64,000 nucleotides of DNA from Demequina sp. NBRC 110056 (GTDB lineage Bacteria; Actinomycetota; Actinomycetes; Actinomycetales; Demequinaceae): positions 682,001-746,000 of the forward strand of contig NZ_BBRM01000002.1 in the NCBI RefSeq assembly GCF_002090155.1, written 5' to 3'. The translations under genes were made by a program, and so were the position numbers. Shown piece after piece: positions 47,298-57,149 of this stretch. Under the pieces are notes generated by a model that did not search any database, was not told the DNA's origin, and worked only from the letters and a program-made list of their open reading frames with translations. Numbering within the stretch: the stretch's first letter is position 1; each line of letters opens with the position of its first letter.

Positions 47298-47686
47298 GCC
47301 GTGCCCTCCGTCTGTGCCCTGTTCGCGCGGGCCTTGCCGATCCACCCTAGGTGGGTGTGCTCGAAGCTGTCGCCGTGCTTGAGCCCATAGCCGAGCGCGC
47401 GGTCTACGGCGACGTGGAACGCCCAGGCGAGGGCGACGAGGCCGGCCCAGCGCGCATCGGCCGTCAGCGCGACCACCCCCAGGACCGCGGGGCCCCAGTA
47501 CGAGTGCACGAGGTTGTAGAAGAACGCGCCTGCGCGGGTGCCCGCGACGTAGCCGAGCGCCGACAGGTCGAATGCGAGGAACAGCACGAGCAGCCACCAC
47601 CACGCGTAGTCGAGGGTCACCGTCGCGACGATCACGGCGATCGCGATGACGGCGTTCTCGACCCGCTGCCACGTCGTGGTGCTCAT
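47294..47686 (-). CDS. DUF4260-family membrane protein
   Basis: A 130-aa protein with three to four membrane helices and the family pattern LVLFLAFDLSALGYVAGTRA, FFYNLVHSYWGPAVLG and HVAVDRALGYGLKHGDSFEH. Function unknown. TAGCCT lies 7 nt before the ATG (leaderless). Confidence 0.82.
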   Translation of the reverse strand: MSTTTWQRVENAVIAIAVIVATVTLDYAWWWLLVLFLAFDLSALGYVAGTRAGAFFYNLVHSYWGPAVLGVVALTADARWAGLVALAWAFHVAVDRALGYGLKHGDSFEHTHLGWIGKARANRAQTEGTA

Positions 47687-47728
47687 GCCGCCCAGGCTAC
47701 GGGGCTGGTGCGGCGGGCGCTCGGGGGG

Positions 47729-47806
47729 GCGTCGCGACGCTCAGGCACCATCACCGCACACGCGCCCGCGGAAACCGACAGCCACGCACCACCTGGACGC
47801 AAAGGA
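47729..47806 (+). repeat. Dispersed intergenic repeat R1, single copy
   Basis: Matches the 6.6-kb copies: GCGACGCTCAGGCACCATCA, a diverged middle, then CCGACAGCCACGCACCACCT and GGACGCAAAGG. It occupies the 153-bp gap between the DUF4260 promoter and the 3' end of dnaE. Confidence 0.8.
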
Positions 47807-47839
47807 CGAGAGCAGTGGCCTCGCTGAGCTTCGGGCTCG

Positions 47840-50800
47840 CTACGCGCCCGCGAGGCAGCTCGGGCCGAACGCGGCCTTGAGGTCTCCGTAGAGCGCGCTT
47901 GAGCGGGCCACGCGGAACTCGTCGCCCAGCCTCATGGTGATCGGCTCGCCGGAGCCCGTGAGCACCATGCGCACCTCGACCGAGCCGGGATGCGAGCGCA
48001 GGATGCCCTTGATCTCCTCGACCATCGGCGGGTTCACTCGCGCGGCCGGGAGCGTGATGGCCACCGGTGAGGTGTCAACCACGTTGAGGTTGGGCACGCG
48101 CAGCTCGACCGCGGAGAACTGCAGCCCGCCGTCGCCACGCTCGCGCGCACGCACCTTGATGGTGAGCACCGCATCGTCAGCGAGGTCCCGCGCGTAGGTC
48201 TCGTAGGTGCGTCCGAAGAACGAGATCTCCGTCTCGCCCGACAGGTCCTCGAGCGTCACGATCGCGTAGGCGTTGCCGGACTTCGCGACGCGGCGGTCGA
48301 CGCGCGTCACGAGGCCCGCGAACGACACCTGGGCGCCGTCGCTCACGCCGCCGGCCGGCGTCGCGGACAGGATCTGGTGCGACGCCTCCGAACGGATCAC
48401 GTGGTCCAGTCCCGACAGCGGGTGGTCGGACACGTACAGGCCGAGCATGTCGCGCTCGAGGTTGAGCTTGGTCTTCTTGTCCCACTCCTCGAGGTGCGGC
48501 ACGTTGACGGTGACGCCGCCGCCGAGGTCCGCGTCGCCTCCGAACAGGTCGAACTGGCCCGTGGCCTCCTGGCGCTTGACGCCCACGACGGAGTCGATGG
48601 CCTGCTCATGCACCGCGTTGAGCGCGCGGCGGGTGTGTCCCAGCGAGTCGAAGGCGCCGGCCTTGATGAGCGAGTCGATGGTGCGCTTGTTGCACACCGT
48701 CGCGGGCACCTTGTCGAGGAAGTCCTGGAAGGACGTGAAGTTGCCCTTCTCCTGGCGCGTCTGGATGATCGCCTCGACCACGTTGGAGCCCACGTTGCGC
48801 ACGGCGGTCATGCCGAAGCGGATGTCGGTGCCGACGGCCGAGAACAGGTCCTTCGACTCGTTGACGTCCGGCGGCAGCACGGTGATGCCCATGCGGCGGC
48901 ACTCGGCGAGGTACAGCGCCGACTTGTCCTTGTCGGTGCCGACCGACGTGAGTAGCGCCGCCATGTACTCGGTCGGGTAGTGCGCCTTGAGGTAGGCGGT
49001 CCAGAACGACAGCACACCGTATGCGGCGGTGTGCGCCTTGTTGAACGCGTAGTCGGCGAACGGCAGCAGGGTGTCCCACAGCGCCTTGATGGCCGCGTCG
49101 GAGTAGCCGTTGGCCTTCATGCCGGCCTCGAAGGGCTCGAACTCCTTGTCGAGGATCTCCTTCTTCTTCTTGCCCATCGCGCGACGCAGCAGGTCTGCCG
49201 CTCCCAGCGTGTAGCCGGCGACGATCTGCGCGATGCGCTGCACCTGCTCCTGGTACACGATGAGGCCGTAGGTGATCCCCAGCACCTCGCGCAGCGGCTC
49301 GTCGAGCTCGGGGTGGATGGGCTCGATCGGCTGGCGGCCGTTCTTGCGCTCCGCGTAGTTGGTGTGGGAGTTCATGCCCATCGGGCCGGGCCGGTACAGC
49401 GCGAGCACCGCGGAGATGTCCTCGAAGCTGTCGGGCTTCATCTGGCGCAGCAGGGAGCGCATCGCCGTGCCGTCCAGCTGGAACACGCCCAGGGTGTCGC
49501 CGCGGCCCAGCAGGTTGAACGTCTCCTCGTCGGCCAGCTCGAGGTCCTCGAGGACCAGCGGGTCCTTGCCGTTGTCGACGATGTTGTCGAGCGCATCGTC
49601 GAGGATCGTGAGGTTCCTCAGACCCAGGAAGTCCATCTTGACCAGCCCCAGGCCCTCGGCCGTGGGGTAGTCGAACTGGGTGATGACCGCGCCGTCCTGC
49701 TCGCGGCGCATGATCGGGATGATGTCGATGAGCGGGTGGCTCGACATGATGACGCCGGCGGCGTGGACGCCCCACTGGCGCTTCAGCCCCTCGAGGCCCT
49801 GGGCGAGCTCGAACACCTGCTGCGCCTCGGGATCGGCTTCGAGCAGGGCGCGGAAGTCGCCGCCCTCGTGGTGGCGGGCGTGGGTGGAGTCGGTGATGCC
49901 GGCCAAGGGCATGTCCTTGCCCATGATCGCCTCGGGGTACGCCTTGGTGAGCTGCTCCCCCACGGCGAACGGCTTGCCCAGCACGCGGGCCGCGTCCTTG
50001 AGCGCCTGTTTGGCCTTGATGGTGCCGTAGGTCGCGATCATCGCGACCTTCTCCTCGCCGTACTTGTCCGAGACGTAGCGGATCACCTCGCCGCGCCTGC
50101 GCTCGTCGAAGTCGATGTCGAAGTCGGGCTTGGACTCGCGCTCCGGGTTGAGGAAGCGCTCGAAGTACAGCTGGTGGACGATCGGGTCGATGTCCGTGAT
50201 CTTCATCGCGTACGCGGCCATCGAGCCGGCGCCCGAGCCACGGCCGGGGCCCACGCGGATGCCGTTGTCCTTGGCCCACTGGATGAAGTCGGCGACGACG
50301 AGGAAGTATCCCGGGTAGCCCTTGCCCGCGATGACCTCGATCTCGAAGTTCGCGCGCTCCTGGACCTCGGCCGGGATCGTCTCGCCGAACCGCTCGTGCA
50401 GGCCCTTCTGGACCTCCTTCACGAACCAGGAGTGCTCGTCCTCGCCTGGAGGCACGTCGTAGACCGGCATGTAGTCGGCCTTGGTGTCGAACTCGACCTC
50501 GCACTTCTCCGCGATCTCGAGCGTGGAGTCGCACGCCTCGGGCAGCTCGCGCCATAGGTGCCGCATCTCCTCGGCGGACTTGAGGTAGTACCCATCGCCG
50601 TTGAACGCGAAGCGCTTGCCGCCCTGCTCGTAGGTGGGCTCGTTGAGGTTGGACCCCGACTGGACGCACAGCAGCGCCTCGTGGGCCACCGAGTCGTCCT
50701 TGCGCACGTAGTGCGAGTCGTTGGTCGCGACCAGCGGCGCGCCGATCTGGTGGGCGAGGCGCAGGAGGTCCTCGCGCACGCGCTTCTCGAGGTCGAGACC

Positions 50801-51382
50801 GTGGTCCATGAGCTCGACGTAGAAGTTCTCCGCGCCGAAGATGTCCTGAAACTCGCCGGCGGCCTTGAGCGCCTCGTCGTACTGACCCAGGCGCAGGCGG
50901 GTCTGCACCTCACCCGAGGGACAGCCGGTGGTCGCGATGATGCCCTTGGAGTAGCGCTGCAGGAGGTCGCGGTCCATGCGCGGCTTGTGGAAGTGACCCT
51001 CGAGCGACGCGTACGAGGACATGCGGAACAGGTTGTGCATGCCCGCCGTGGTCGAGGCCCACATCGTCATGTGGGTGTAGGCGCCGCCCGCCGAGACGTC
51101 GTCGCCCTCCTGGCCGCGCTCGCCCCAGCGGACTCGCGTCTTGTCCTGGCGAGCGGTGCCCGGCGTGAGGTACGCCTCGACGCCGACGATGGGCTTCACG
51201 CCATGTGCCTGGCCCTTCGCCCAGAAGTCGTAGGCGCCGAAGATGTAGCCGTGGTCCGTGGTCGCGAGCGCGGTCTGGCCCAGCTCCTTCGCGTGCGTGA
51301 ACAGGTCGTCCAGTCGCGCGGCACCGTCCAGCATGGAGTACTCGGTGTGCACATGAAGGTGGACGAAATCACTGCCGGGCAT
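47840..51382 (-). CDS. dnaE: DNA polymerase III alpha subunit
   Basis: The 1180-aa replicative polymerase (DnaE1 type). The N-terminal PHP domain (FVHLHVHTEYSMLDGAARLD) is followed by the C-family palm with catalytic Asp in KPDFDIDFDERRRGEVIRYV, a tandem HhH region (VCNKRTIDSLIKAGAFDSLG) and an OB fold (VSFAGLVTRVDRRVAKSGNA). Length is typical. ATG 51382 matches the family N-terminus, and TAGAAT lies 8 nt upstream. Confidence 0.95.
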   Translation of the reverse strand: MPGSDFVHLHVHTEYSMLDGAARLDDLFTHAKELGQTALATTDHGYIFGAYDFWAKGQAHGVKPIVGVEAYLTPGTARQDKTRVRWGERGQEGDDVSAGGAYTHMTMWASTTAGMHNLFRMSSYASLEGHFHKPRMDRDLLQRYSKGIIATTGCPSGEVQTRLRLGQYDEALKAAGEFQDIFGAENFYVELMDHGLDLEKRVREDLLRLAHQIGAPLVATNDSHYVRKDDSVAHEALLCVQSGSNLNEPTYEQGGKRFAFNGDGYYLKSAEEMRHLWRELPEACDSTLEIAEKCEVEFDTKADYMPVYDVPPGEDEHSWFVKEVQKGLHERFGETIPAEVQERANFEIEVIAGKGYPGYFLVVADFIQWAKDNGIRVGPGRGSGAGSMAAYAMKITDIDPIVHQLYFERFLNPERESKPDFDIDFDERRRGEVIRYVSDKYGEEKVAMIATYGTIKAKQALKDAARVLGKPFAVGEQLTKAYPEAIMGKDMPLAGITDSTHARHHEGGDFRALLEADPEAQQVFELAQGLEGLKRQWGVHAAGVIMSSHPLIDIIPIMRREQDGAVITQFDYPTAEGLGLVKMDFLGLRNLTILDDALDNIVDNGKDPLVLEDLELADEETFNLLGRGDTLGVFQLDGTAMRSLLRQMKPDSFEDISAVLALYRPGPMGMNSHTNYAERKNGRQPIEPIHPELDEPLREVLGITYGLIVYQEQVQRIAQIVAGYTLGAADLLRRAMGKKKKEILDKEFEPFEAGMKANGYSDAAIKALWDTLLPFADYAFNKAHTAAYGVLSFWTAYLKAHYPTEYMAALLTSVGTDKDKSALYLAECRRMGITVLPPDVNESKDLFSAVGTDIRFGMTAVRNVGSNVVEAIIQTRQEKGNFTSFQDFLDKVPATVCNKRTIDSLIKAGAFDSLGHTRRALNAVHEQAIDSVVGVKRQEATGQFDLFGGDADLGGGVTVNVPHLEEWDKKTKLNLERDMLGLYVSDHPLSGLDHVIRSEASHQILSATPAGGVSDGAQVSFAGLVTRVDRRVAKSGNAYAIVTLEDLSGETEISFFGRTYETYARDLADDAVLTIKVRARERGDGGLQFSAVELRVPNLNVVDTSPVAITLPAARVNPPMVEEIKGILRSHPGSVEVRMVLTGSGEPITMRLGDEFRVARSSALYGDLKAAFGPSCLAGA

Positions 51383-51557
51383 GGCACCCGATTCTAGGGC
51401 TGGCAACCGACATCGAGTCCCCTCCTCCACCAACCTCCCGACAGTTTCGAACATCCGCCCAGCAACACGCCGATGATGAGGGGCCGATGCGACCGTCGCG
51501 CCCGCGTGTCGGGCTCACGATGTTCGGAAGTGTCGGGGGAACGGTGTCGAGAGAACT

Positions 51558-54500
51558 ATGAGCAGCTCGAACCTTGGGACAATGGCCGGCGTGAGTCCCC
51601 AGTCCCCCTCGCCCGACGGCAGCAGCGCCGATGCGCGGGCTGGGTCGTCCCCCGACGCGCTCGGGCAGGGGCGACGGTCGGGCCGTCGCAGAGGGCGCGG
51701 CAACCAGGGCCAGCGCGGCAACGGCCAGGGCGAGGAGGCGCAGGGCGGCGCCGGACGTGGCGGCGACCGCCGCGGGCAAGCCCAGCGCGGGGGCGGTGGC
51801 CAGCGCGGGCGCGACCCGCATCGGCGCGTGAGCCGCGGCGAGCTCGAGGCCGCCGCCCGCACCCGCGAGGCCGTCGAGGTCCCGCCGATCACGTACCCGC
51901 CCGAGCTGCCCGTCAGCGCGAGCCGCGACGAGATCTCGCAGGCGATCCGCGACCACCAGGTGGTGATCGTCGCGGGCGAGACCGGCTCGGGCAAGACCAC
52001 GCAGCTTCCCAAGATCGTGCTCGAGCTGGGGCGCGGGCGCGCGGGGCAGATCGGCCACACGCAGCCGCGACGCATCGCCGCGCGGTCGGTGGCGGAGCGC
52101 ATCGCCGAGGAGCTCGGCACCACGCTGGGCGCGATCGTCGGCTACCAGGTGCGCTTCACCGACCAGTCGAGCGAGAAGACTCTCGTCAAGGTGATGACGG
52201 ACGGCATCCTGCTCGCGCAGATCCAGCGCGACCCCGACCTGCTCGCGTACGACACGCTCATCATCGACGAGGCGCACGAGCGCAGCCTCAACATCGACTT
52301 CCTGCTCGGCTACCTCACCAACCTGCTGCCGCGCCGGCCCGACCTCAAGATCATCATCACCTCGGCGACCATCGACTCCGAGCGCTTCGCCCGCCACTTC
52401 GCGCCCGGCGGGCCCCTGCCCCCGCTCGAGGTGGACGACCTCGAGGACCCAGCGAGCGCATCGGCCGACCCTGATGCCCCGGCCACGGCGCCCGTGATCG
52501 AGGTCACCGGCCGCACGTACCCGGTCGAGATCCGTTACCGGCCGCTCGCGGGCGAGACGCGGGGCGAGGAGAAGGACCAGGCGACGGGCATCGTCGACGC
52601 CTGCCAGGAGCTCATGCGCGAGACCACGGGCGACGTGCTCGTGTTCCTGTCCGGCGAGCGGGAGATCAGGGACGCGGCCGATGCGCTCGAGGGCTGGCTC
52701 GGTCCGCGCGCCCGGGACGCCCGCCACCCCCAGCGCGTCGAGATCCTGCCGCTGTACAGCCGACTCTCGGCCGCCGAGCAGCACCGCGTGTTCGAGCGGC
52801 ACTCGCACCGCCGGATCGTGCTGTCGACGAACGTCGCGGAGACCTCGCTGACGGTCCCCGGCATCCACTCGGTCGTGGATCCGGGAACGGCGCGCATCTC
52901 CCGGTACTCGAAGGCCACCAAGGTCCAGCGCCTGCCCATCGAGCCCATCTCGCAGGCGAGCGCCAACCAGCGCTCCGGACGCGCGGGCCGCCTCGCGGAC
53001 GGCATCGCGATCCGCCTCTACGCCGATGAAGACTTCGAGGGGCGCCCCGCCTTCACCGAGCCCGAGATCCTGCGCACGTCGCTCGCGTCGGTGCTGCTGC
53101 AGATGATCGCCGTGGGCGTGGTGTCCTCTCCCGACGACGTCGCGGCCTTCCCCTTCGTCGAGCCGCCCGACACGCGCGCCATCCGCGACGGCGTGCAGCT
53201 GCTCACCGAGCTGGGCGCGATCGCGACCGATGACGGCGGTCGCGCACGGCTCACGACGACGGGACGCTCCCTCGCGCGCCTGCCGATGGACCCGCGCCAG
53301 GCGCGCATGATCGTCGAGGCGGGGCGCCACGGCGTCGCGCGCGAGGTGGCGATCATCGCGGCCGCCCTCAGCATCCAGGATCCGCGCGAGCGGCCGGCCG
53401 AGCACCGCGAGGCCGCCGACGCGCTGCACCGACGCTTCGCTGACCCCACGTCGGACCTGCTTGCCTACCTCAACCTCTGGGAGTACCTGCGCGAGCAGCG
53501 CCGCGACCTGTCCGGCAACGCGTTCCGTCGGCTGTGCAAGAGCGAGCACCTGAACTTCCTGCGCGTGCGCGAGTGGCAGGACGTGGTGGAGCAGATCCGC
53601 ATCACCGCCAAGCCGCTGGGGCTCGCCATGCCCCGCGTTGACGCGCAGCGTTCGTCGGACGTCGCTGATAGTCAGGCGCATCGCTACGTGTGGAACGCCG
53701 ACGCCATCCACCGGTCCGTGCTCGCCGGGCTGCTGTCGCAGCTGGGCATGCAGGAGACCGGCGAGCCCAAGGCGTCGCAGTTCTCCCACCTGCGAGGGCC
53801 GCAGCGCGAGGCGGCGATGCGCCGCGCGAAGAAGCAGGCGCGCAACGAGTACATGGGCGCGCGCGGAGCGCGGTTCGCGATCTTCCCCGGCTCTCCCCTG
53901 TCCAAGAAGCCGCCTGCGTTCATCATGGCCGCGGAGCTGGTCGAGACCAGCCGTCTGTGGGCGCGCGACGTCGCCGCGGTCCAGCCCGAGTGGGCCGAGG
54001 ACCTTGCGGGAGACCTCGCCAAGCGCACGTACTCCGACCCGCACTGGTCCAAGCGCCGCGGCGCGGCCGTCGCGACCGAGAAGGTGCTGCTCTACGGCGT
54101 GCCCATCGTCGCGGACCGCACGGTGCTGTGGGGCCGCGTCCGCCCCGAGGAGGCGCGCGACCTGTTCATCCGCCACGCGCTCGTCGAGGGCGACTGGGAC
54201 ACGCACCACCGCTTCTGGAAGGACAACCAGCGGCTCATCGAGCAGGCGGAAGAGCTCGAGGCTCGCTCCCGCACGCGCGGCCTGCTCGCCGACGACCAGG
54301 CGCTGTTCGACTTCTACGACGAGCGGATCCCCGAGGACGTGGTGTCACAGCGCCACTTCGACCGCTGGTGGAAGGACGAGCGCCGCCGCTCCCCCGAGCT
54401 GCTGACGCTGTCCCTCGACACCGTCGCGCCGGAGCACCAGGACGTCGACACCTCGCAGTACCCCGAGCTGTGGCCGCAGGGCGACCTCGAGCTGCCGCTC

Positions 54501-56021
54501 ACCTACCAGTTCGAGCCGGGCACGGATGCGGACGGCGTCACCGTGCACATCCCCCTCGCGGTGCTCCCGCGGGTGGTGCCCGACGGCTTCGACTGGATGG
54601 TGCCCGGCATGAGCGCCGAGCTCGCCACCGCGACCATCCGCGCGCTGCCCAAGACCGTGCGCCGGCTGCTGGTCCCCGCGCCGGACGCGGCGCGCGACGT
54701 GGTCGCGTGGCTCGCGCGCGAGACGCCGGAGTGGGCCGACATGGCGCGCGCCGGCGACATGGCGGACTCCTATCGCGACGCGTTCACGCGCGCCGTGCGG
54801 GCAGTGCGCGGCGTCGAGATCCCGGCGGAGGCATGGGAGGGCCTCGCGGAGCGCCTCACCGCGCACCTGCGCATGACCTTCCGCGCCGAGGACGAGCGCG
54901 GCCGCACCCTCGAGGAGTCCACCGACCTCGTGCTGCTGCAGCGCTCGCTGGCACCTCAGGCTCAGACCGCGGTGAGCTCGGCGGTCGAGCGCGCCGCACG
55001 GGCCGCTTCCGGTCGCGGCCGCAGCGCCGATGCGCCCGCCGGCTCCCCCGCCGACGTCTCCTCGGGTGGCGGCCAAGACGGCACCAGCCGGGTCGATGCC
55101 GCCGCCCTCGCGGGCGCGGCCTCCGCCTCTGGTCTTGCCGAGCGCGCTGGGCTCGCCACCTGGCCGGACCTTCCGGGAGGCGCGCTGCCCGACGAGGTCA
55201 CCGGCACCGTGGGCGGCGCCACAGTCCGCGGCTATCCGTCGCTCGTCGACGAGGGCAAGGCCGCCGCGCTGCGGGTGCTCGCGTCTGCCGAGGACCGCGC
55301 CGCGGCGCACGCGGCGGGCGTCCAACGCCTGCTCCTGACGGAGTGCGCGCTGGCGCCCAAGCGCATCAGCTCGCGCTGGACCGGACGCGAGGCGCTGACC
55401 CTGGCCGCCGCGCCCTACCGCGGTACGGACGCGCTCGTCGCCGCCCTGCAGGAGACAGCCGTGCGCTCACTGACGTCCGGGCCCGACGTGTCCGCGGCCG
55501 CCGTCATGGACGCCGACGCCTACGGGCGCGCCCGCGACCACGTCCGTGCCCGGATCGAGGACGAGACGCACCGGCTCGCCGGCCTGGTCGTCGCCGCCCT
55601 CGACGCCTACCGCGACCTGGACGCTGCGCTGAGCGGTTCGCGCTCGATGGCCCTGCTCGCCGTCGTCGCCGACATCCGCGCCCAGGCTGACGCGCTCGTC
55701 GGCGACGGCTTCCTCGCCCGCACCCCCCTCGAGCGCCTGCCGCACCTGCCGCGCTACCTCAAGGCGGCTTCGGCGCGGCTCGAGAAGGCGACGGCAGACC
55801 CGAACCGTGACGCCGCGCAGATCTGGACCGTACGCGAGGTGACCGAAGAGCTCGAGGCTGCGCGCGCATCGGCCGCCCAGGGTCGTCCTGACCCCGAGCG
55901 CGCGGCGCAGCTGGACCACGCGCGCTGGATGCTCGAGGAGCTCCGGGTGTCGCTGTTCGCCCAGGGGCTCGGCACGTCCGAGCCGGTCAGCGACAAGCGC
56001 ATCCGCAAGCTGCTCGCATGA
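51558..56021 (+). CDS. hrpA: ATP-dependent RNA helicase HrpA
   Basis: A 1487-aa DEAH-box helicase. An Arg/Gly/Gln-rich N-terminal extension (about 1-95) precedes the core: GETGSGKTTQLPKIVLELG (near 139), IIDEAHERSLNIDFL, TSATIDSERFARHF, domain 2 with STNVAETSLTVPGI and QRSGRAGR, HA2 and OB segments, and a C-terminal DUF3418 region. Longer than E. coli HrpA (1300 aa), mainly by the extension and by linkers that contain iterated-motif peptides (SADAR near 23, SASAD, SADAP). ATG 51558 is the first in frame with GAGAGAAC upstream; a second ATG nine codons on is possible. Confidence 0.92.
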   Translation: MSSSNLGTMAGVSPQSPSPDGSSADARAGSSPDALGQGRRSGRRRGRGNQGQRGNGQGEEAQGGAGRGGDRRGQAQRGGGGQRGRDPHRRVSRGELEAAARTREAVEVPPITYPPELPVSASRDEISQAIRDHQVVIVAGETGSGKTTQLPKIVLELGRGRAGQIGHTQPRRIAARSVAERIAEELGTTLGAIVGYQVRFTDQSSEKTLVKVMTDGILLAQIQRDPDLLAYDTLIIDEAHERSLNIDFLLGYLTNLLPRRPDLKIIITSATIDSERFARHFAPGGPLPPLEVDDLEDPASASADPDAPATAPVIEVTGRTYPVEIRYRPLAGETRGEEKDQATGIVDACQELMRETTGDVLVFLSGEREIRDAADALEGWLGPRARDARHPQRVEILPLYSRLSAAEQHRVFERHSHRRIVLSTNVAETSLTVPGIHSVVDPGTARISRYSKATKVQRLPIEPISQASANQRSGRAGRLADGIAIRLYADEDFEGRPAFTEPEILRTSLASVLLQMIAVGVVSSPDDVAAFPFVEPPDTRAIRDGVQLLTELGAIATDDGGRARLTTTGRSLARLPMDPRQARMIVEAGRHGVAREVAIIAAALSIQDPRERPAEHREAADALHRRFADPTSDLLAYLNLWEYLREQRRDLSGNAFRRLCKSEHLNFLRVREWQDVVEQIRITAKPLGLAMPRVDAQRSSDVADSQAHRYVWNADAIHRSVLAGLLSQLGMQETGEPKASQFSHLRGPQREAAMRRAKKQARNEYMGARGARFAIFPGSPLSKKPPAFIMAAELVETSRLWARDVAAVQPEWAEDLAGDLAKRTYSDPHWSKRRGAAVATEKVLLYGVPIVADRTVLWGRVRPEEARDLFIRHALVEGDWDTHHRFWKDNQRLIEQAEELEARSRTRGLLADDQALFDFYDERIPEDVVSQRHFDRWWKDERRRSPELLTLSLDTVAPEHQDVDTSQYPELWPQGDLELPLTYQFEPGTDADGVTVHIPLAVLPRVVPDGFDWMVPGMSAELATATIRALPKTVRRLLVPAPDAARDVVAWLARETPEWADMARAGDMADSYRDAFTRAVRAVRGVEIPAEAWEGLAERLTAHLRMTFRAEDERGRTLEESTDLVLLQRSLAPQAQTAVSSAVERAARAASGRGRSADAPAGSPADVSSGGGQDGTSRVDAAALAGAASASGLAERAGLATWPDLPGGALPDEVTGTVGGATVRGYPSLVDEGKAAALRVLASAEDRAAAHAAGVQRLLLTECALAPKRISSRWTGREALTLAAAPYRGTDALVAALQETAVRSLTSGPDVSAAAVMDADAYGRARDHVRARIEDETHRLAGLVVAALDAYRDLDAALSGSRSMALLAVVADIRAQADALVGDGFLARTPLERLPHLPRYLKAASARLEKATADPNRDAAQIWTVREVTEELEAARASAAQGRPDPERAAQLDHARWMLEELRVSLFAQGLGTSEPVSDKRIRKLLA

Positions 56022-56040
56022 CGCTCGAGAGGACCCTGCC

Positions 56041-56994
56041 ATGACGTCGCCCGAGAGCACCCCCACGCCCGCCTGGCTGCTGTGGACCGACCGTGTGCTC
56101 GCCGCCGCGGCGCTCGGCGTGGTCGCGTGGGCGTGCGTGACGGCGTGGGGCGCGATCGTGCACGGCCACCCCGCGTACGCGATCCTGCTCGCGCTGACGG
56201 CCATCGGGTCCGTCCTCGTGCTCGTGCTGAGCGTGACGCGTCGCACGGGCCGTCCCGGGTGGCGCCGGGCATTGCGCGTGGGCGGAGCCGTCCTGGGCCT
56301 CGTCTGGATCGTCACCGTCGCGTGGCTGCGCCCCTTCCCCGCGATCGAGCCGGCGCTCATGGCTCTGGAGTCCGATGATGCGGTCGCGGTGACCGAGACC
56401 GCGACCCGGATCGTCTTCGAGCCCGCCGATGGCGGGGACGAGCCGGCGCTGCTGTTCCAACCAGGCGCCCGCGTCGACCCCCGCGCGTACGCCGCGCATC
56501 TGCGGCCGCTCGCCGAGGCCGGTCACCTCGTGGTGATCACCAAGCAGCCGCTCGGGATCGGCTTCCTCAACATGGGCGCCCTCGATGCCGCGCGTGAGGA
56601 CTTCCCGAGGGTGACGTCGTGGGCGGTGGGCGGGCACTCTCTGGGCGGCGTCGTCGCGTCCATGGAGGCCGATGCCAGCGACGATGCCGCGGCTCCGGCG
56701 GCCGGACTCCTACTCTTCGCGTCCTACCCGGCCGGCGACATCAGCTCGACGCTCACGGCCGCCGTGGAGTCGATCTCCGGCACCGAGGACGGGCTGTCGA
56801 CGCCCGAGGCGATCGACGAGTCCCGCGCCAACCTGCCGGCGGACGCGCACTTCACGATCATCGAGGGCGCGAGCCACGCGCAGTTCGGCGATTACGGACC
56901 CCAGCCCGGAGACGGCGTGGCGACGATCTCGGACGACGACGCGCGGGCGCAGATCACCGCGGCGGCGCTCGCGTTCCTCGACTCGCTCTCATAG
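56041..56994 (+). CDS. Alpha/beta-hydrolase membrane protein
   Basis: A 317-aa protein with three N-terminal membrane helices (about 18-38, 42-62, 75-95) and an extracytoplasmic alpha/beta-hydrolase domain. The nucleophile elbow is WAVGGHSLGGVVAS; the acid and His are probably in the C-terminal part (IIEGASHAQFGDYG). Lipase/esterase-like; substrate unknown. GAGAGGACC precedes the ATG, 19 bp after the hrpA stop, so co-transcription is possible. Confidence 0.8.
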   Translation: MTSPESTPTPAWLLWTDRVLAAAALGVVAWACVTAWGAIVHGHPAYAILLALTAIGSVLVLVLSVTRRTGRPGWRRALRVGGAVLGLVWIVTVAWLRPFPAIEPALMALESDDAVAVTETATRIVFEPADGGDEPALLFQPGARVDPRAYAAHLRPLAEAGHLVVITKQPLGIGFLNMGALDAAREDFPRVTSWAVGGHSLGGVVASMEADASDDAAAPAAGLLLFASYPAGDISSTLTAAVESISGTEDGLSTPEAIDESRANLPADAHFTIIEGASHAQFGDYGPQPGDGVATISDDDARAQITAAALAFLDSLS

Positions 56995-57023
56995 AGCTGC
57001 AAGCCCGACCACCCGGAGTCTCG

Positions 57024-57129
57024 CGTACCGCTCAACACACAGCTGGGGCTGAGGTGACGGGTGAGGTCATTGTGCTGTCCCGTGCGCCTCACCAGTCTCC
57101 TGCGTCCCCGCTGTGTGTTGAGCGGTACG
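57024..57129. mobile_element. 106-bp MITE-like element, copy A
   Basis: Perfect 20-bp terminal inverted repeats: CGTACCGCTCAACACACAGC (57024-57043) and its exact reverse complement (57110-57129). The interior continues as an imperfect inverted repeat, so the whole could fold into one hairpin. No coding capacity and no target-site duplication is evident. It lies between the convergent hydrolase and RluA-type genes and could also act as a bidirectional terminator. Confidence 0.8.
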
Positions 57130-57149
57130 AAGAGGAGCGACCTGAGGCC

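Noticed and set aside
51369-54209. 946-codon minus-strand frame opposite hrpA
   Set aside because: Same cause; hrpA motifs on the plus strand are complete.
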